From Antilocapra americana (lineage: Eukaryota > Chordata > Mammalia > Artiodactyla > Antilocapridae): a stretch of 64,000 nucleotides of DNA. The position numbers were made by a program, and so were the translations under genes. This document shows, one piece after another, positions 9,643 through 22,759 of this stretch. The notes beneath the pieces were generated by a model that was not told the origin of the DNA, ran no database searches, and saw nothing but the letters and a program-made list of their open reading frames with translations. The stretch's first letter is position 1. The number at the start of each line of letters is the position of its first letter. Location of the stretch: assembly GCA_007570785.1 (NCBI GenBank), contig ML660201.1, positions 32,363,840 through 32,427,839 on the forward strand, given 5' to 3'.

Positions 9643-11264
9643 GAATGTTAATTTTCCAGCTCTTTTTCTTAAATATCAAGATGTCATTTTAAATGGCTGT
9701 TTTCCACTGAATTTGTCCTTGTTTAATTATGAAAATGACTTGTGTGTTTAATAAGATGCCACTTCCAAAACAACCTACAGGATTCATTTTGTTGACAGGA
9801 AATCATTCATTCTGTAATTTACACAGGATAACGGGGGTATGCTTTGACATTTGCTTTTCTCCCCACTCATTCTAGATTGAGACTAGGGATCTGAAGGGGC
9901 TAGTTCTGCCCCCTGGGGAGAACATATACCCACAATTAATCTAGTTGCAAACCATCTGCTGAGCAAATGTGTAGAAGATAGACATTTAGGCTTTTCAAGT
10001 TTGATGGTTATTTTTTTTTTTTCCCCTAGAGCTCTCAACTGATGTTGGGAAAGATAGTTCTGTGTTCTGAAGGGTACCTGATTTGCTCGGAAAATGAGTA
10101 TTGGTGCTGGAATCTTGGGGTGTAGTTTAGTGTTTTGTCTGATATGTCTTTGAGGTGCCAGTTTGATGAGTGTGTTTTTATTTGAACTTAATGCTCTTCT
10201 GCCTACCATTTTTATTTCCAAAATTAGCTTCTAGTAATAATTGGTCTTCTGGAATCATGTAGTTGACTTCATCATGTTGTAATAGCTTGTTATGGAAGAC
10301 TGGACCTTGTGGCCTCCCATGGAGATGATGTTCCTTGTTAATCATGTTTAATTATAGCAAAATTTGTCTAATCTGAAAGTGAAAAGAATAATTAGAAAAC
10401 AGATGTCAGGAAACTTTTTGACACCTCTCCTTTCTGTGATTTTAAGCCTAGTTTGATGTAATCATGTGATAAGTAAGAGCAGGAATCTGGCCCATTTTCC
10501 TATATTGAGATCTGGAAACTTTCAAAAAACAATTATGTCCTTTGTTCCCCATGAATGTGTAGATTTCAGAGTTGTCAAGGGACAGTTACTTTATATAGCT
10601 AGACCACTCCCTCAAAGGTGGCTAAATATTGGTGTTTGAGTATTTATCTTAAACCTTTCTTGAGTTTTTTAGAATGTACTGTCTGTGGCCCTATACAAGA
10701 CCACATCTCCCCCAACACACTCACCACAATTCTGATTATTTATATAATTTCACATTTAATGTGTATTTCTCCTGCTTGACTATGAACTCAGAGTGAAACT
10801 CTTATCTGACAACTCGGCAGAATGGGTAACATGGGATAGTCACAAAGTTAATGTTTGTGGAATGAATGAGTCAAATCAATAAAAGTTTTACCTCACGAAA
10901 AATACTAGGTTCCTTTGGAGGCTGAAACCATGCCTTCTCTTTCTTGTATATAATAACAACAAAGCACAGAGGAGTCATTTTCTAAATAGCAGTTAAATTG
11001 GATGGCTGAGTGATTTCTATGTGGCTACTTTATAGTCTGTGACTATTTAGTATTGTTCTGGGCAGGCTATAAACCACGGACTCAGTCTATCACATGGAGA
11101 GACCCAACCATGCTCTGGGAACCTGCTTTCTTCACCATCCACTCATTCGGAAATTCTAGGGATGAGAAAGGTAGAACTTGAGGCCGACATCACTGTGACA
11201 TACGGAGTGATTTGGTGCTGAAGTTTTCCAGAAGCAGAATGGGCAGTTCTGGGATAATTGTACA
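9643..11264. other. Intronic sequence, mostly unassigned, with an L2 remnant
   Basis: No exon is seen. About 10670-10880 resembles the 3' end of an L2 LINE ('atgaactcagagtg', then 'aatgtttgtggaatgaatga'). The rest is AT-rich unique sequence. The 112-codon minus-strand frame at 9883-10221 has no recognisable domain. Confidence 0.5.
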
Positions 11265-11400
11265 TCATGGCATAGTGTTTATGAGCATGGGCTTGGTAGT
11301 CAGACACTCTGTTATTCCTGTCTGGTGATATTGGGCAAGTTATTTAATCTGGCCGAGCCTCACTTTCCTCTTCTACAGAATAGAGATAAATAGAGGATTA
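11265..11400 (+). repeat. MIR SINE, sense
   Basis: The MIR signature appears in order: 'tagtgtttatgagcatgggc', then 'gggcaagttatttaatctgg', then 'cctcactttcctcttctaca' and 'gagataaatag'. Confidence 0.7.
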
Positions 11401-11405
11401 AAAAA

Positions 11406-12300
11406 GGTAGTTGCCTTTTCATACTGTTCATGGAAATACCACACTGGATGAAGCACAAACTGGAATCAAGATTGCAGGGAGAAATATCAATAACCTCAGA
11501 TATGCAGATGACACCACCCTTATGGCAGAAAGTGAAGAGAAACTAAAGAGCTTTTTGATGAAGGTGAAAGAGGAGGGTGAAAAAGCTGGCTTGAAACTCA
11601 ACATTCCAAAAACTAACATCATGGCATCCAGTCCCATCACTTCATGGCCAATAGATCATTGCAAATGAAAACAGTGAGAGACTTTAGTTTTGGGGGGCTC
11701 CAAAATCACTGCAGATGGTGACTGCTGCCATGAAAGTAAAAGACACTTGCTCCTTGAAAGAAAAGCTATGACCAACCTAGACAGCTTATTAAAAAGCTGA
11801 AACATTACTTTGCCAACAAAGGTTCATCTAGTCAAAGCTATGGTTTTTCCAGAAGTAATGTATGGATGTGAGATCTGGTCTATAAAGAAAGCTGAGCACC
11901 AAAGAATTGATGCTTTTGAACTGTGATGTTTGAGAAGACTCTTGAGAGTCCCTTGGACTGCAAGGAGATCCAACCAGTCCATCCTAAAGGAGATCAGTCC
12001 TGAATATTCATTGGAAGGACTGATGCTAAAGCTGAAACTCCAAACCTTTGGCCACTCAATGAGAAGAACTGACTTTTTGGAAAAGACTCTGATGCTGGGA
12101 AAGATGGAAGGCAGGAGGAGAAGGAGACGACGGAGGATGAGGTGGTTGGATGGCATCACCGACGTGATGGACATGAGTTTGAGTAGGCTTTGGGAGTTGG
12201 TGATGGACAGGGAAGCCTGGTGTGCTGCAGTCCATGGGGTCACAAAGAGTCAGACACGACTGAGGGACTGAACTGACTGACTGACTGACCTGGTAGTTGC
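11406..12300 (+). mobile_element. BovB LINE fragment, sense, RT domain to tail
   Basis: An 85-codon frame at 11411-11668 encodes the BovB reverse transcriptase stretch with the catalytic YADD (LRYADDTTLMAESEEKL). A 113-codon frame at 11930-12271 encodes the C-terminal end ([46 protein letters not shown]). The two are separated by stops, so the copy is dead. The 9-mer ggtagttgc occurs at both ends (11406-11414 and 12292-12300), a likely short target-site duplication. Confidence 0.88.
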
Positions 12301-12649
12301 TGAGATTAGGTGAGTGTATAGGACTGGCATGAAACACGTGAGGAGGGAGCCACCATCATTGATCCTTAAACGAAGGAATTGTGGATATAAGTTCTGGTTA
12401 ATTTCTAGTATTTACTATCTTCATCCTTGTGTAGTTATATTATGGTACTGGGAAAGAAAACCCTCAAATTTTGACCCAGCGTACTTTTGTACTTTGTATA
12501 TATTTCATTTGGTTTTGGCATTGGACAAAAACTTAAGTAGGAGCACAAAATGTTGCTTATGAGCTGATAAATTTTATTTTTAAAGCTGCATTTATAAGAG
12601 AGAGAGCACGCGTGCACATGTGCATGATGGCTGCCTTGTGTCCCACAAC

Positions 12650-12760
12650 CTTGCTACTCAAAGTGGAATCCACGGACCAGCAGCATCGGCATCACCTGTG
12701 AGTTTGTTAGAAATGCAAAATTTGATGGCTCACCTCAGTCCTGACGAACCAGATCAACCC
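12650..12760 (-). repeat. MER5A-like DNA transposon remnant
   Basis: The signature is 'ctcaaagtggaatccacgga', 'ccagcagcatcggcatcacc' and 'tgtgagtttgttagaaatgc'. This is the hAT-Charlie MER5A end read in the antisense direction. Confidence 0.7.
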
Positions 12761-13319
12761 TGTAACCAAATTCCTAGATAACTGAAAGAAAGGCACATTA
12801 ACATCTGAGAAGATACATCCGCTAGAATTCCTTCATACTAGCAAATGGGAATCTTGGTGCTTATAGATGATATTGGAGGACAGAAAAGTTAAAAACCATG
12901 TTTTAAATTAAACTTGTTTGTTAAAATAGCAGCATTTTCCTTGACCACTGAATTTTGACTCAATAACTAACTGGAGCTTTCATTCCTTTACTGACATATT
13001 GATATTTGGTTTGTCATATCCTTATGGAAAGTCAACAGTGGTATTTATTGAGAACTGTTAGGTCCTCTGAAGTCCAAAAGAAAGATTTTATAAGTGATTT
13101 TGAGTCAGAAAGACTAGAATAAGTAAATGTTAAGAGCCCCTCACCTCATTCCACTTTTGCAATACAGATTGTTCTTTTTGGCATTCAATCTCTTTCCCTG
13201 AGGAACATAACAGCTAAGTCACTGATTTTCCCTAGTGTGACTTCCACATCATTTGAAGGTCCTCACATACTGCATTAATGTTAAATCCCAAATTGCTTTC
13301 TGTGTACACACTTAATGCT
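12761..13319. other. Unassigned intronic sequence
   Basis: AT-rich, no open frame of interest and no repeat I can name. Confidence 0.4.
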
Positions 13320-13520
13320 TCACTGATAAATAGATCAAATGTGATGCAAACATTTCACATGCATTGTGTCAATTGACAAAGACCTGCATGGAAAGGTATT
13401 GCTCCACTAGTTTGATAGATGAGGACATTTCACTCAGAATATTGGTGACTTTCCCAGTAGCAGGTGGTCATTCAATGGCAGAGTCAAGATTTAAACAAAG
13501 ATCTTAGTACTGCTGCTTCT
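13320..13520 (-). repeat. MIR SINE, antisense, diverged
   Basis: Contains antisense MIR-type blocks: 'atagatgaggacatttcact', 'ggtgactttcccagtagcag' and 'ggcagagtcaagatttaaac'. Confidence 0.55.
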
Positions 13521-13894
13521 ATGGGAGGTTTCTTTCATGTTAGTTTGATTTTTATTGGGCTTTGCTGCAGACTTGGAAGCAAGTGTCGTTGCTATCATGT
13601 TTTGGCTGCACAGAGCTCAGGCTAATTAGGATGCATGCAGATAGAGGTTTTTATAGAAAGCCAAGTTTAACCAGACAGACCGTTGAAGCAGGTAAGAGGT
13701 GGGCAGGGGTGTTCAGTTTCCCCGTTGCTTGGGGAATCCTGCTTTGTGTTCCCTTTGACATGGGGGTTCATTTAGGAGATAACGGCAACTTTCTTCCTCA
13801 ATAACTAGCTACATGTTCTTATTGTACATACTAAATAAAGAGTACTTTCCCCTACCCCTCTTAATTCAAAAGCATATTTTCTGTTTGTTTTACC

Positions 13895-14038
13895 TGGGAG
13901 GCATTGTCAGTAGAGGCCCTGGAGGTGGATCTCAGCTCCACATTTGCTGTATGCCTTGGGCAACATACTTAGCCTGCCTATGTTTCTGTTTCCTTCTCTT
14001 TAAATTGGAACTAACTATAGTATTTACTTTCTAAGGAT
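13895..14038 (+). repeat. MIR SINE, sense
   Basis: MIR order is visible: 'ggatctcagctccacatttg', 'ccttgggcaacatacttagc', 'tgtttctgtttccttctctt' and 'actatagtatttactttcta'. Confidence 0.6.
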
Positions 14039-14051
14039 ACTGTGGCCTTGA

Positions 14052-14053
<2 letters not shown>

Positions 14054-14104
<51 letters not shown>
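14054..14104 (+). repeat. (GT)n microsatellite, about 25 units
   Basis: A pure GT run of 51 bases lies directly before the 3' end of an antisense Bov-tA. It is probably length-polymorphic and has Z-DNA potential. Confidence 0.95.
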
Positions 14105-14107
<3 letters not shown>

Positions 14108-14117
14108 TCCATAAACA

Positions 14118-14332
14118 TGTGTGTGCATGCTCAGTTGTGTCTGACTCTACAATCCCATTGTAGCCCATGTACCGTAGCCCACCAGGCTCCTCTGCCCATG
14201 GAACTTTCCAGGCAAAAATAATGGAGTGAGTTGACATTTTCTCCTCCTGAGGATCTTCTCCATCCAGGGATTGAACCCGTGTCTCCTGCATTAACAGGTG
14301 GATTCTTTACCACTGTGCCACTTGGGAAGTCC
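14118..14332 (-). mobile_element. Bov-tA SINE, antisense
   Basis: Antisense bovid tRNA-derived SINE: 'gctcagttgtgtctgactct' at its 3' end, then 'ccaccaggctcctctgccca', and the tRNA-like head at the right ('ggattctttaccactgtgcc', 'acttgggaagtcct'). Confidence 0.9.
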
Positions 14333-15290
14333 TGGGAGGCTTATCATGTTCTTAGCCCAATACTTGACAGGTATTAGGCATTCCATAATATTAGCTATTG
14401 ATAGCATTATCCTTAGCCTCTTTATCATCATGTTTGCTATTGTATCTCTTTTTTGATAATTCCAGTATAGCCTATGTTTGGTGTGGAACACGGTAGATAT
14501 TCTTACATTTATTCTCTTTTTTTTTTTTGTTAGATAGCCCTTCTTCATTTCTCCCATGGAATAAGAAGTTTGTACCAAAAGATTCCTTTATCTTTTTACC
14601 TATGATGATTATCTTAAGTCCATTAGCCTCTTTTATATTCCATAATATATTATGGAATGCATAACATAAATTATGGAATGCATAAGATTTAGAATTGAAA
14701 ATTACTTGGAAGATGCATGTTATTCTGTGTTTAAGGATGGTGTGGCATATAGAATATGATCTCCTTTGGATATGAGATCTAGTTTGAAAATTGAAACCAG
14801 ACTTCACCTCATTTCTAATATTAAGCCTTCTGGGAGGCCAACTGGAAAAGAGAAAGAGAGCTAACATCATAGCAGTGTTATATGTAGTTTGAGATACAGT
14901 AAAATACATCCGAGGCAAAGGGGCTTTGAGATGGATGCTAGTTTTCTGACTTTTGATCAAGAATGAATTTTCTCAATATATGACCTGGAATTTTTGTGGT
15001 GATATTGGGGGAAACTTTTTTTAAATTTAGCACTTCTGAAACTTCATTTCTCTTTCCCTGATGCAGACTTGGTGAGATTAGAGGATTATGTTTTTGTACT
15101 GAAATTTGGAATGGTTAGCAAGAAGACCTATGCTTGTATGCTCAGACAGTTCCAGTGTCTTTGGCACTAGAGCTTTCCAGGTTGTCAGTGAACTCAAGGT
15201 ACGGCCCACCTTTGAGAAGAAACTAAAAGATAAAACCCAAACAAATCCCCCAAACTTAGAAAGGTGATTTGCTAAACAGCATGACTTTTT
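14333..15290. other. Unassigned AT-rich intronic sequence
   Basis: No exon is seen. A perfect 20-bp palindrome, ttccataatatattatggaa, lies at 14638-14657. The unit attatggaatgcataa is duplicated just downstream. The 162-codon minus-strand frame at 14472-14960 has no recognisable domain. Confidence 0.45.
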
Positions 15291-15299
15291 GCAGAAGTG

Positions 15300-15480
15300 T
15301 GAAAGAGCCCTGCGAATTGGCTCTTAGTAAGCTGTTTGAACTTGGGCAGCTTTCTCAACTTGTCTGTGCTTCCGTTTCTGTTTCTGAAAACAGAGATAAT
15401 GATACTTCCCATTTCGAAAAGTGATGAGGATTGAATTAAATAATATATGTAAGCACTTACCACAGTCCTGCAATAAATTT
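15300..15480 (+). repeat. MIR SINE, sense
   Basis: MIR-type order: 'gctgtttgaacttgggcagc', 'ttctcaacttgtctgtgctt', 'agagataatgatacttccca', then 'gatgaggattgaattaaata'. Confidence 0.75.
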
Positions 15481-16916
15481 CAGTCAGCGTGGTGATGGAT
15501 GAGGACAATTCAGAATTCTCCTCTACATGTCAAAGTGAGCGACATGGAAAAACTCTTTGAGTTAACAAATTTGTAGGCATTGTACCATCAGTGGAATGAA
15601 AACCAGAAAAGCTCTTCATTGTCTCATGTGTGTTTTGCTAGAGTTTTTTTTTTTTGTATTTGCAAAGTCACCGTTGACTATGTAATAATCTGTACCATAA
15701 CTCTGTGTGGCTAGATGTAGATTTTTTTTTTCCCTTTTAATTAGTGCATTGCTTTATATTTTCTAAAGCCTTTATCGGTTTTCAGTGAAGTATCTTCCAG
15801 TGCCATCTGGGATTACAGGTGGTGAGATGCTATTTTTTCCCCTCTCTCTTCTCTGTGTCTGTATTTCCAGTCACCATACTGTTAGAATGCCAGAGAGTTG
15901 AATGAGACCCCCCCACACCCCCAATTGGCCTTCACATTGGTAGGAAAATGCATTGTGTGTAATAAAGAGAGCTTATAAAGGCTCCTGTAATGATTGCAAC
16001 TGTGCTAAGGCAGGAGAGAATTTTCACTTTTTGAAATTGATCTGAAACAAATGGGGGTAATAGCAACAGGCATTTTCATGGTGAAATTTAGGTTATTTGA
16101 CAGTTACAAAATACGTATTTCACTCCACGTGTACTTGATGCTTACCACTTTGCATTTCTCAGACTACTGGACAATGAATTCAGTGTAGTTTGTATTCTTA
16201 TACTTGGAACCCTCAACACTCAGAAACTTAGGAAAAGAAATGCAATAGGCAGAAGGAGTCAGTGTGGAATGTGGTCCCTGCACAAAGGTGCATTTCATGC
16301 CCTGATCAAAGTTCACACTGTTGCTTTGGGGCAAGAAGAGATAAAGGCAGATAAAATTAGGCAAATTGGCATGTCACCTTGCCCAGAATGAAAAAAAAGA
16401 CATTCTTCAGGGCAAAAAGTAAGCAGTCACTGCCCATGTCACTAGCACAGAGAACAAGACTCAACAGTGTGTGTTGATTTAAGCTGTAAATTTGAAGCTT
16501 TTTAATCTGCATGAAAGCCATGAGGAAACCTTTTCACTGATCATTATCAGGCACTCATACTTCAAAACTCTGCTTTTCCTTTTGCTTATATTCCCGGTGG
16601 GTCAGCATTCCATAGCTTTCTCCATACTTTTAACTTGTGCACTGGTGTTCTCCTACCACCGTTTAACAATGTTACAGAACATTTCCCTGCCCTCAATTTT
16701 GTGTATCTTGCTGTGTGTTTGTCAAAAAGCTTAATGCTCAATGATTTGAGGGGATAACTTCTGGACACACCACACAACAGCAGTTTCTATTCTGTGCCCC
16801 CTTATCTGGGCACAGCGATCTGCAGCTTAGCAGAGTAAGGGCAAGTGATAAATGTTTACATTCCAGAATAATTTAATGCTACCTTTGCCATCTGTTCTGT
16901 ATCTTAGCCGATATAT
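15481..16916. other. Unassigned intronic sequence
   Basis: No exon or nameable repeat is seen. The sequence has short poly-T runs (15645-15656, 15721-15732) and small open frames that look random. Confidence 0.4.
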
Positions 16917-17012
16917 AAAGGCTTACTTTTTTAATTAATTTTTTATTGAAGGATAATTGCTTTACAGAATTTTGTTTTCTATCAAACCTCAACATGAAGC
17001 AAAGGCTTACTT
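16917..17012 (-). mobile_element. Short antisense L1 3' end with target-site duplication
   Basis: The 12-mer aaaggcttactt occurs at 16917-16928 and 17001-17012. Between them is the antisense ruminant L1 3' tail: T-rich start, then 'ttgaaggataattgctttac', 'agaattttgttttctatcaa' and 'acctcaacatgaa'. This is a severely 5'-truncated L1 of about 72 bp. Confidence 0.85.
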
Positions 17013-18504
17013 AAAGTTACCTTTTAGAGTTTTTATTTACTTTTCTTATTCTATTATTGATAGTGGAAACCATATGAAAGTATGGGAAATCATGTTAATC
17101 ATCTCTGATCTCAGCATCCGGAGATATTCCTTTTAACATATGGCTGTATTTCTTTCTGGTTCATTTGCCTTGCTTAGAGGTCTCTCTATAACAGCCTCCT
17201 CTACCCCATGGAAATATACCACATATGTGTATGTATATTTTGAACATAGCTGGGGTTGTGTTTTATATTCGAGAATCACATTCTAAATAATGTTTTTCAC
17301 CAATTTAACTTCCCCAAACCTTCACCCTTGCCACATTTAAACTAATCTTGGCCTAAATCCCTCACTGTCCCAGGGAAAAGCAAGGCACAACAGAAATTCA
17401 AACAAAAACTAAGGTTGATTCTTGGCCTTTGAACTTCCAAAAGCCCAGGTCCTAGCAGGTTAGTGGATTTTTAGATATAATTCAGATTACCAATCTTCTG
17501 GCTTTTTTAACTTTTAGTACCAGACTCTGCTTAAGACCTGATTCCACTGCATGTGATACTGATTTTTTTTTTTAATGTCCCTCCCCTGTGCCCACACTGA
17601 TAGTCCAGATAACATAGAAGCATGAGGATGTTTGGATTTCATGTAAGAACAGTGGGACCCCCATGAAGAAATACAAGCTGAAGAAAGGCAATCAGATTTG
17701 TGTGTTTGAAAGATTGTTTTATGTCCCATGGAAGAGTCCAAGACTAGAAGCTCATTATCTGGTTAGGAGGTGTCTGTAGTAATTCAGCAATGAAATGTAT
17801 GATGGGAAGAAGTGGGCCTGTTCAAGAGAGACACAGGAAGTGGAATTGGGAGAACTTGGTAACTATTGTGACATGTGGGATGTGAAATAGAAAGAGGCAA
17901 AGATGCCTTTCAGGTATTAGAAGGTGCCTTTTCCTGTTCACCAGGTTGTGAGTTCAGTGCAGTTTTTCATTGGGAAAGAAATGGAAAAATAACATACAGA
18001 GTTGCTTACCTCTTAGAATGTATTTGTTAAATACTAGTTACCTCTGTGGATGAGTTAGTTCACCTAGTACACGTCTCTTAACTACTCAGTGTTCCTGGAC
18101 TCCAGCAATTTAGGCTAATAGGCTGTTGTATTTTGATGATAACTTTGGCCAGGACTGTAGTCTACTTGCCCACAGTTTTGGGCATAGTGACTATTTCAGC
18201 TATGCCTCACAGTAACTCTAGTCACTGGCTTCAGCCTTCATAATATATATATATTCAGTCTCTAGAAAATCAGTGGGCAATTGACACCACCATTATTTCA
18301 ATCCCAGTAAAGCTGAGGCCTCTTTGTGCATAGAGTTGCATTGCATGCCATCTGCTAATACTTGATAATTCCTCAAATGCAGTCATAGGAGGTTGAATGG
18401 TGATAGTCATTCTGTTGTGTTGGCAAACCACTAAACCACAGAGGCCAAGAGAGATGTCAGTTACATTTGGGATTCAACCAGGCAGCTCTGTTGCTTAAGT
18501 TAAG
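17013..18504. other. Unassigned intronic sequence
   Basis: No exon is seen. The sequence is moderately AT-rich, with a short (AT)n at 18242-18254. I cannot name repeats in it with confidence. Confidence 0.4.
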
Positions 18505-18704
18505 CAGTGGTGCTCAATTGAGGACAGTTAATTCCCCAGGAGACATTTGGCAATGTCTGGAGATGTGTTTGGTTTTCACAACTGGCCACAAATGAGTTTT
18601 GGCATCTTGTTGGTAGACACCAAGGATGCTGCTAAACATCCCACAGTGCACAGCACAGCCCCCACAACAAAGAATTATCTCACCCTGGATGTCAGTAGTT
18701 CTAA
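18505..18704 (-). repeat. MER20 DNA transposon, antisense
   Basis: The hAT-Charlie MER20 element is nearly complete: 'cagtggtgctcaattgagga', 'ggagacatttggcaatgtct', 'ggagatgtgtttggttttca', 'gctgctaaacatcccacagt', 'caacaaagaattatctcacc'. Orientation is the reverse of the usual consensus. Confidence 0.88.
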
Positions 18705-20207
18705 AGGTTAAAGCCCTGAATTAAAGTAAAACTTTTGTTTGTTCCAGTTGTTATGGTGTTATATCTCCTCTCTCTTACGGTCTTTGAATGTTGGTGAATT
18801 GCCCTTCCTTTTTGGAATCTTTCAAAAATGACAAGTGACTTCATATTTAGAAGTAAAAACCAGTTTTCTTACAAGAGTGTTTATTTATCTACCCTTTGAT
18901 AATCAGAGTTTAAAAATATTTAAGTAAAGATTTCATAGCATGAGTGTGACTAGTATAGAAACAGTAATAAAGCTCCTTTAGTTTTCATTTTGGATGGCAT
19001 GTGTATAAATAATTGTTGAAATTTGGAAGTAGATATTGTTTTGTTCAGCCAGTGTAGCGTTATCCCTTTAATTAAAGTGTTTTTTTTTTTTCTCTTCAGT
19101 GTAACAGTTAAGGAATATAGGGTTTTAGATGTTTACGTATAAATATTCCCAGAACATGTTTGAACTGGGACACTACATACTCTAAACATGAGCTGAAGAG
19201 TTTATCTGAAATGTAGTGATTTTGAGATGAGGTGGGGAAAAGTTGGTGTGTAGTAAAAAATCATTTGAAGAATTAACTTTGGGGTTAAGTTAAGCATATA
19301 GTTTTTTTCAACTATGGGACACGGATTATCTCTTGGATCTTCTGAAAATCTCTTGGTGTTTTCTTGGTGCCACTTACAAGGTTAACATGGTTGGGATTCT
19401 GCCTGGAGTGAGAAAAAAAGGAAGCAAAGAATTTAAAAGTTGACTCACTGATGAGCAGTCAGTTGATTTCTTTGTCTGGTGCTGATGCCATGTGACTGGA
19501 GGAGTGGGTTTAATGTACAGTCTCAAAGACCATGATGTCCAGGCACACAGCTAACCACCATCACAGTCAGGACATTGTGTATTTCTGGTGAGTGCTGGGT
19601 TCTCGCTGCTGTATCTGCATCCTGGAGCCAGTGTAGATCCAAAGACTTTGGACCTGCAGGGAGTGTTAACTCTACGGACAAGTTGGACCTTATGTCTGTC
19701 TAGAGCGTGTTTGAGCTGCTTTGAGTGTGCCTTCAAACGAGACTCCTTTGGACTGCTATTTGTTCTTTTTGCAGGTAGTTAAACTGGCTAAAACTAAGCC
19801 AGGGCCCTTGCAGATCTGGTTGTTCATGAGCCTGGGTAACCTCAAGTATGTGGAATTTCATTCTACCAGGTCACCATGATCCTAGGAAAGCAGCAAGCCA
19901 GAAAGTAAAAAGTGTTAATCCTCATACCTTGGTCCTGCCATCTCGTCATATAACATATTAGCAGGATTATAAGTGTTAAGAACAAAGTGCGGGACTTGGT
20001 GGGGAAAGAGTCATAATCCCTCCGCCCCCAAACTGCTCTTTTTATGTTGTGCTCATTTCCTGCCAGGCCTTGACTTGTGCGCACCACACAAATTACACTA
20101 GCACTAAGGAATTTCAGATGTGTACTCTGCTTATTTTACTTATGGGGATATAATAAATACATTCCATGTTGGTACAAAGTCATAACTATGGTGAAGTTGT
20201 GTAGTAG
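18705..20207. other. Unassigned intronic sequence
   Basis: No exon or nameable repeat is seen. 19440-19790 is higher complexity and less AT-rich than its surroundings. Confidence 0.4.
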
Positions 20208-20312
20208 GGAATTCCCTGGCAGTTCAGTGGTCAGGACTCTGTGCTTTCACTGCTAAAAGCCTAGGTTGATCTCTGGATAAGGAACTAAGATCCCACAAGC
20301 TGTGTGGTCCCC
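20208..20312 (+). mobile_element. CHR-type tRNA SINE, sense
   Basis: The cetartiodactyl tRNA-derived SINE signature is clear: 'ggaattccctggcagttcag', 'tggtcaggactctgtgcttt', 'cactgctaaaagcc' and 'ggaactaagatcccacaagc'. Confidence 0.85.
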
Positions 20313-20394
20313 ATCCCTCCAATCCTGTAATAGTTCATATCAGTGCCCCTCAAACTCTATTTGCATGTTCATCACTTGGCAACGTCGTTTATTT

Positions 20395-20541
20395 TTTTGA
20401 ATATTCGTTTGTATTTATTTATTTGGCTGCACCAGGTCTTAATTACGGCACATAAGATCTTTCAATGTAGCATGCAGGATCTGTTAGTTGTGGCATGTGA
20501 GATCTCGTTCCCTGACTAGGGATCGAACCCAGGCCCCCCTG
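20395..20541 (-). mobile_element. CHR-type tRNA SINE, antisense
   Basis: Antisense member of the same SINE group: 'ttatttatttggctgcacca', 'gttagttgtggcatgtgaga', 'ctcgttccctgactagggat', 'cgaacccaggcccccct'. It forms an opposed pair with the copy at 20208-20312. Confidence 0.8.
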
Positions 20542-22759
20542 ACTTGACCCTATTACCTGGTTCTTTAGGTAGAGAGAATAGGCTTTTGTTGGGCTCTTGT
20601 CATCTGCACCTATTGACATTTACTTGTTGTCAGCATCTTCTGCTGAGATGCTGGTTTATATGGGATGTAAAGAAAGCCCACAGAATTCACCTGCGTGCTG
20701 AGATCTTTCCTGAGAGTCCTCAGAGGTCTGCTTTCTGTTCCCACTGCCTTCTTGTCAGTTTCATAGATGACATTCAAGGTCTGCTGTTGTGCTCCGTGGG
20801 AAGATGAGGGAAATGCACATCTGCATCATCTTCCCAGAAGAGGAGGTGTTACTCCTTTACTGTTTATAGACAGCAGGTATGACGTTGACTTGGCTCTGTA
20901 AGCCAGAACATTTATTAATGAGAGCTGTTGAGTTGGCATGAGATGTTTGGTAAAGGCATGATTTTAAAGGAGATGTAGTTACCCAGAAACTGGTTATATG
21001 CATTTATCCAGTTCTTGTCTTTCCAACCCTTCTAAGGCACCCTCACATGAAGAGGCTCTAATGTAAGGGCAGAGATGGTGAGAAGCTGAGAAATGAATAA
21101 CCTACCCCACCATCTGCAGTTCCAAAAGTCACATGTTACAGCCAAGTTAATTCTTCTTCTCTGTGTTTATTTGAGGTGCCAAATGCTAGATTTAAGCCAA
21201 GAACCAATTTTGAAAATATTTTTCTACTTCTGTTTTGTCAAACGTGTTCCTTGGCATATTATGTTAGGGCTTGTTCTGCTAAAGCTTAGCAGAGCCTTCT
21301 GTTTCTTCAAGCTGATTTGGCTTGCACAGTTTAAACATTAGACCCTCGTTTTGAAACAGAATTCTTCTCTAGAGATAGCATGAAGTGTTTTAATTTCCAA
21401 TCAGGTAATACCTATCAAATGAAGGATGGAGCTTTTATTCTTTAATTGTTATTCTTTTGTATATGGGGCTTCTATTTTAGCTGTTTTCTGCTGAAGCCTG
21501 TTTCACTACATTTTCTCTTCTCTTTCCATAATCTTTCTAATTATGGGGAAAAATGCAAATGTTAAGCTAGCATTCTTTTAACAAGGAAAAGAAATGAAAG
21601 TGTAACTGCTTTACTTTCATAATTTGATTTTGCTTGAACTTTTAAGATACCAGTGTGATTTTAGTATAAAGAAATAAAGACTACACATGAGTAGTCTTAG
21701 GGAGTATACATGTCTAGGTAAGACAGTACAGAAACACTTCAAGGAAAATTTTAATATATGGATGAGGAAAAAGTTTTCTACTGGGGTTAAATATATGTAG
21801 ATGCTGATGAAAAAGCTTTAAATCCTTTTCACTTATTCCCTGAGAGTCTTTTGGAGAGAGAGATGATTGTAGTAGCTTCTGTATCTCTGACTAGTGGCAG
21901 AATAATATTTCATTAAAGGAAATTGATTGTTTGTGAGCACTGAACAGCTTGATTGTGATCTGAGGGTGGCTGAAGGCATCACTTGGTTTTGGTACTTGAA
22001 GAAATGAGGCAGCCCATGGTTCAGTGTCAGCTTAAGTGTGGAATTCATCAACAGAATAATTACCCGATTCACAGCAGTTACATTTGAATTGTGTTTAATT
22101 GAGGGGAGACTTCTGTTTGTTCTTTTATCTTCTCTGGTTCTTTCTAAGTGTCTTGGTGCTTTATTCAGCTCCAGAAATCAGCCTGTACCACTTTCCAGAC
22201 ATCAGCATTACTGTTTTCGTGTGGGAAAGCCCTGCATTTGTGCTCGCGGTTCACCCTTTCTCACCTTGTTCTTTGTCATTAATTGTAGCCCCTTTCCCAC
22301 CTTTTCACTTGATAGGTGTTCTTCAAACTAAATATATGTAACTTATTACTTTTCTCAGGAATTGGTCAGAAAGCCAAGGGGATGGCTGAGCTGCAGTGAG
22401 AGACATCAAAGTCCAAGTCACCCAGCGTCCCCAGATCCTTTGAAATGAATTTTCTACCCAGCTAATTTGAGTTTTCTTACCTCGTAAGGGCAGGCAGAAA
22501 CCCAATTTAAATTCCCAGGGTTATGGCTCTAAGAGGGTGTTAGATTTTTTTTTTTTTAAGCTCCCTTTCCTCTTGGTGTTCTTCATTCCACCTATCCCAC
22601 CCTGCTCCGGGTTCAGAGTGTTATTTCACCTTTGAAGCACAGGGCACTTTATCTTAGGAGAGCTACAGGATTCTCTCTACACAGAAGGTTCTGCATAGAT
22701 ATTCTTACAATTAGTGACTCCACTAAAGAGTTCAGGATCAGAGAAGTAGGCTAGGCTTA
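20542..22759. other. Unassigned intronic sequence
   Basis: No exon or confident repeat call. Several 60-100 codon frames are present on both strands without recognisable domains. Confidence 0.4.

Noticed and set aside
14054..14104. (GT)n run as a regulatory Z-DNA element
   Set aside because: It sits at the end of a Bov-tA and is most simply a SINE-associated microsatellite.
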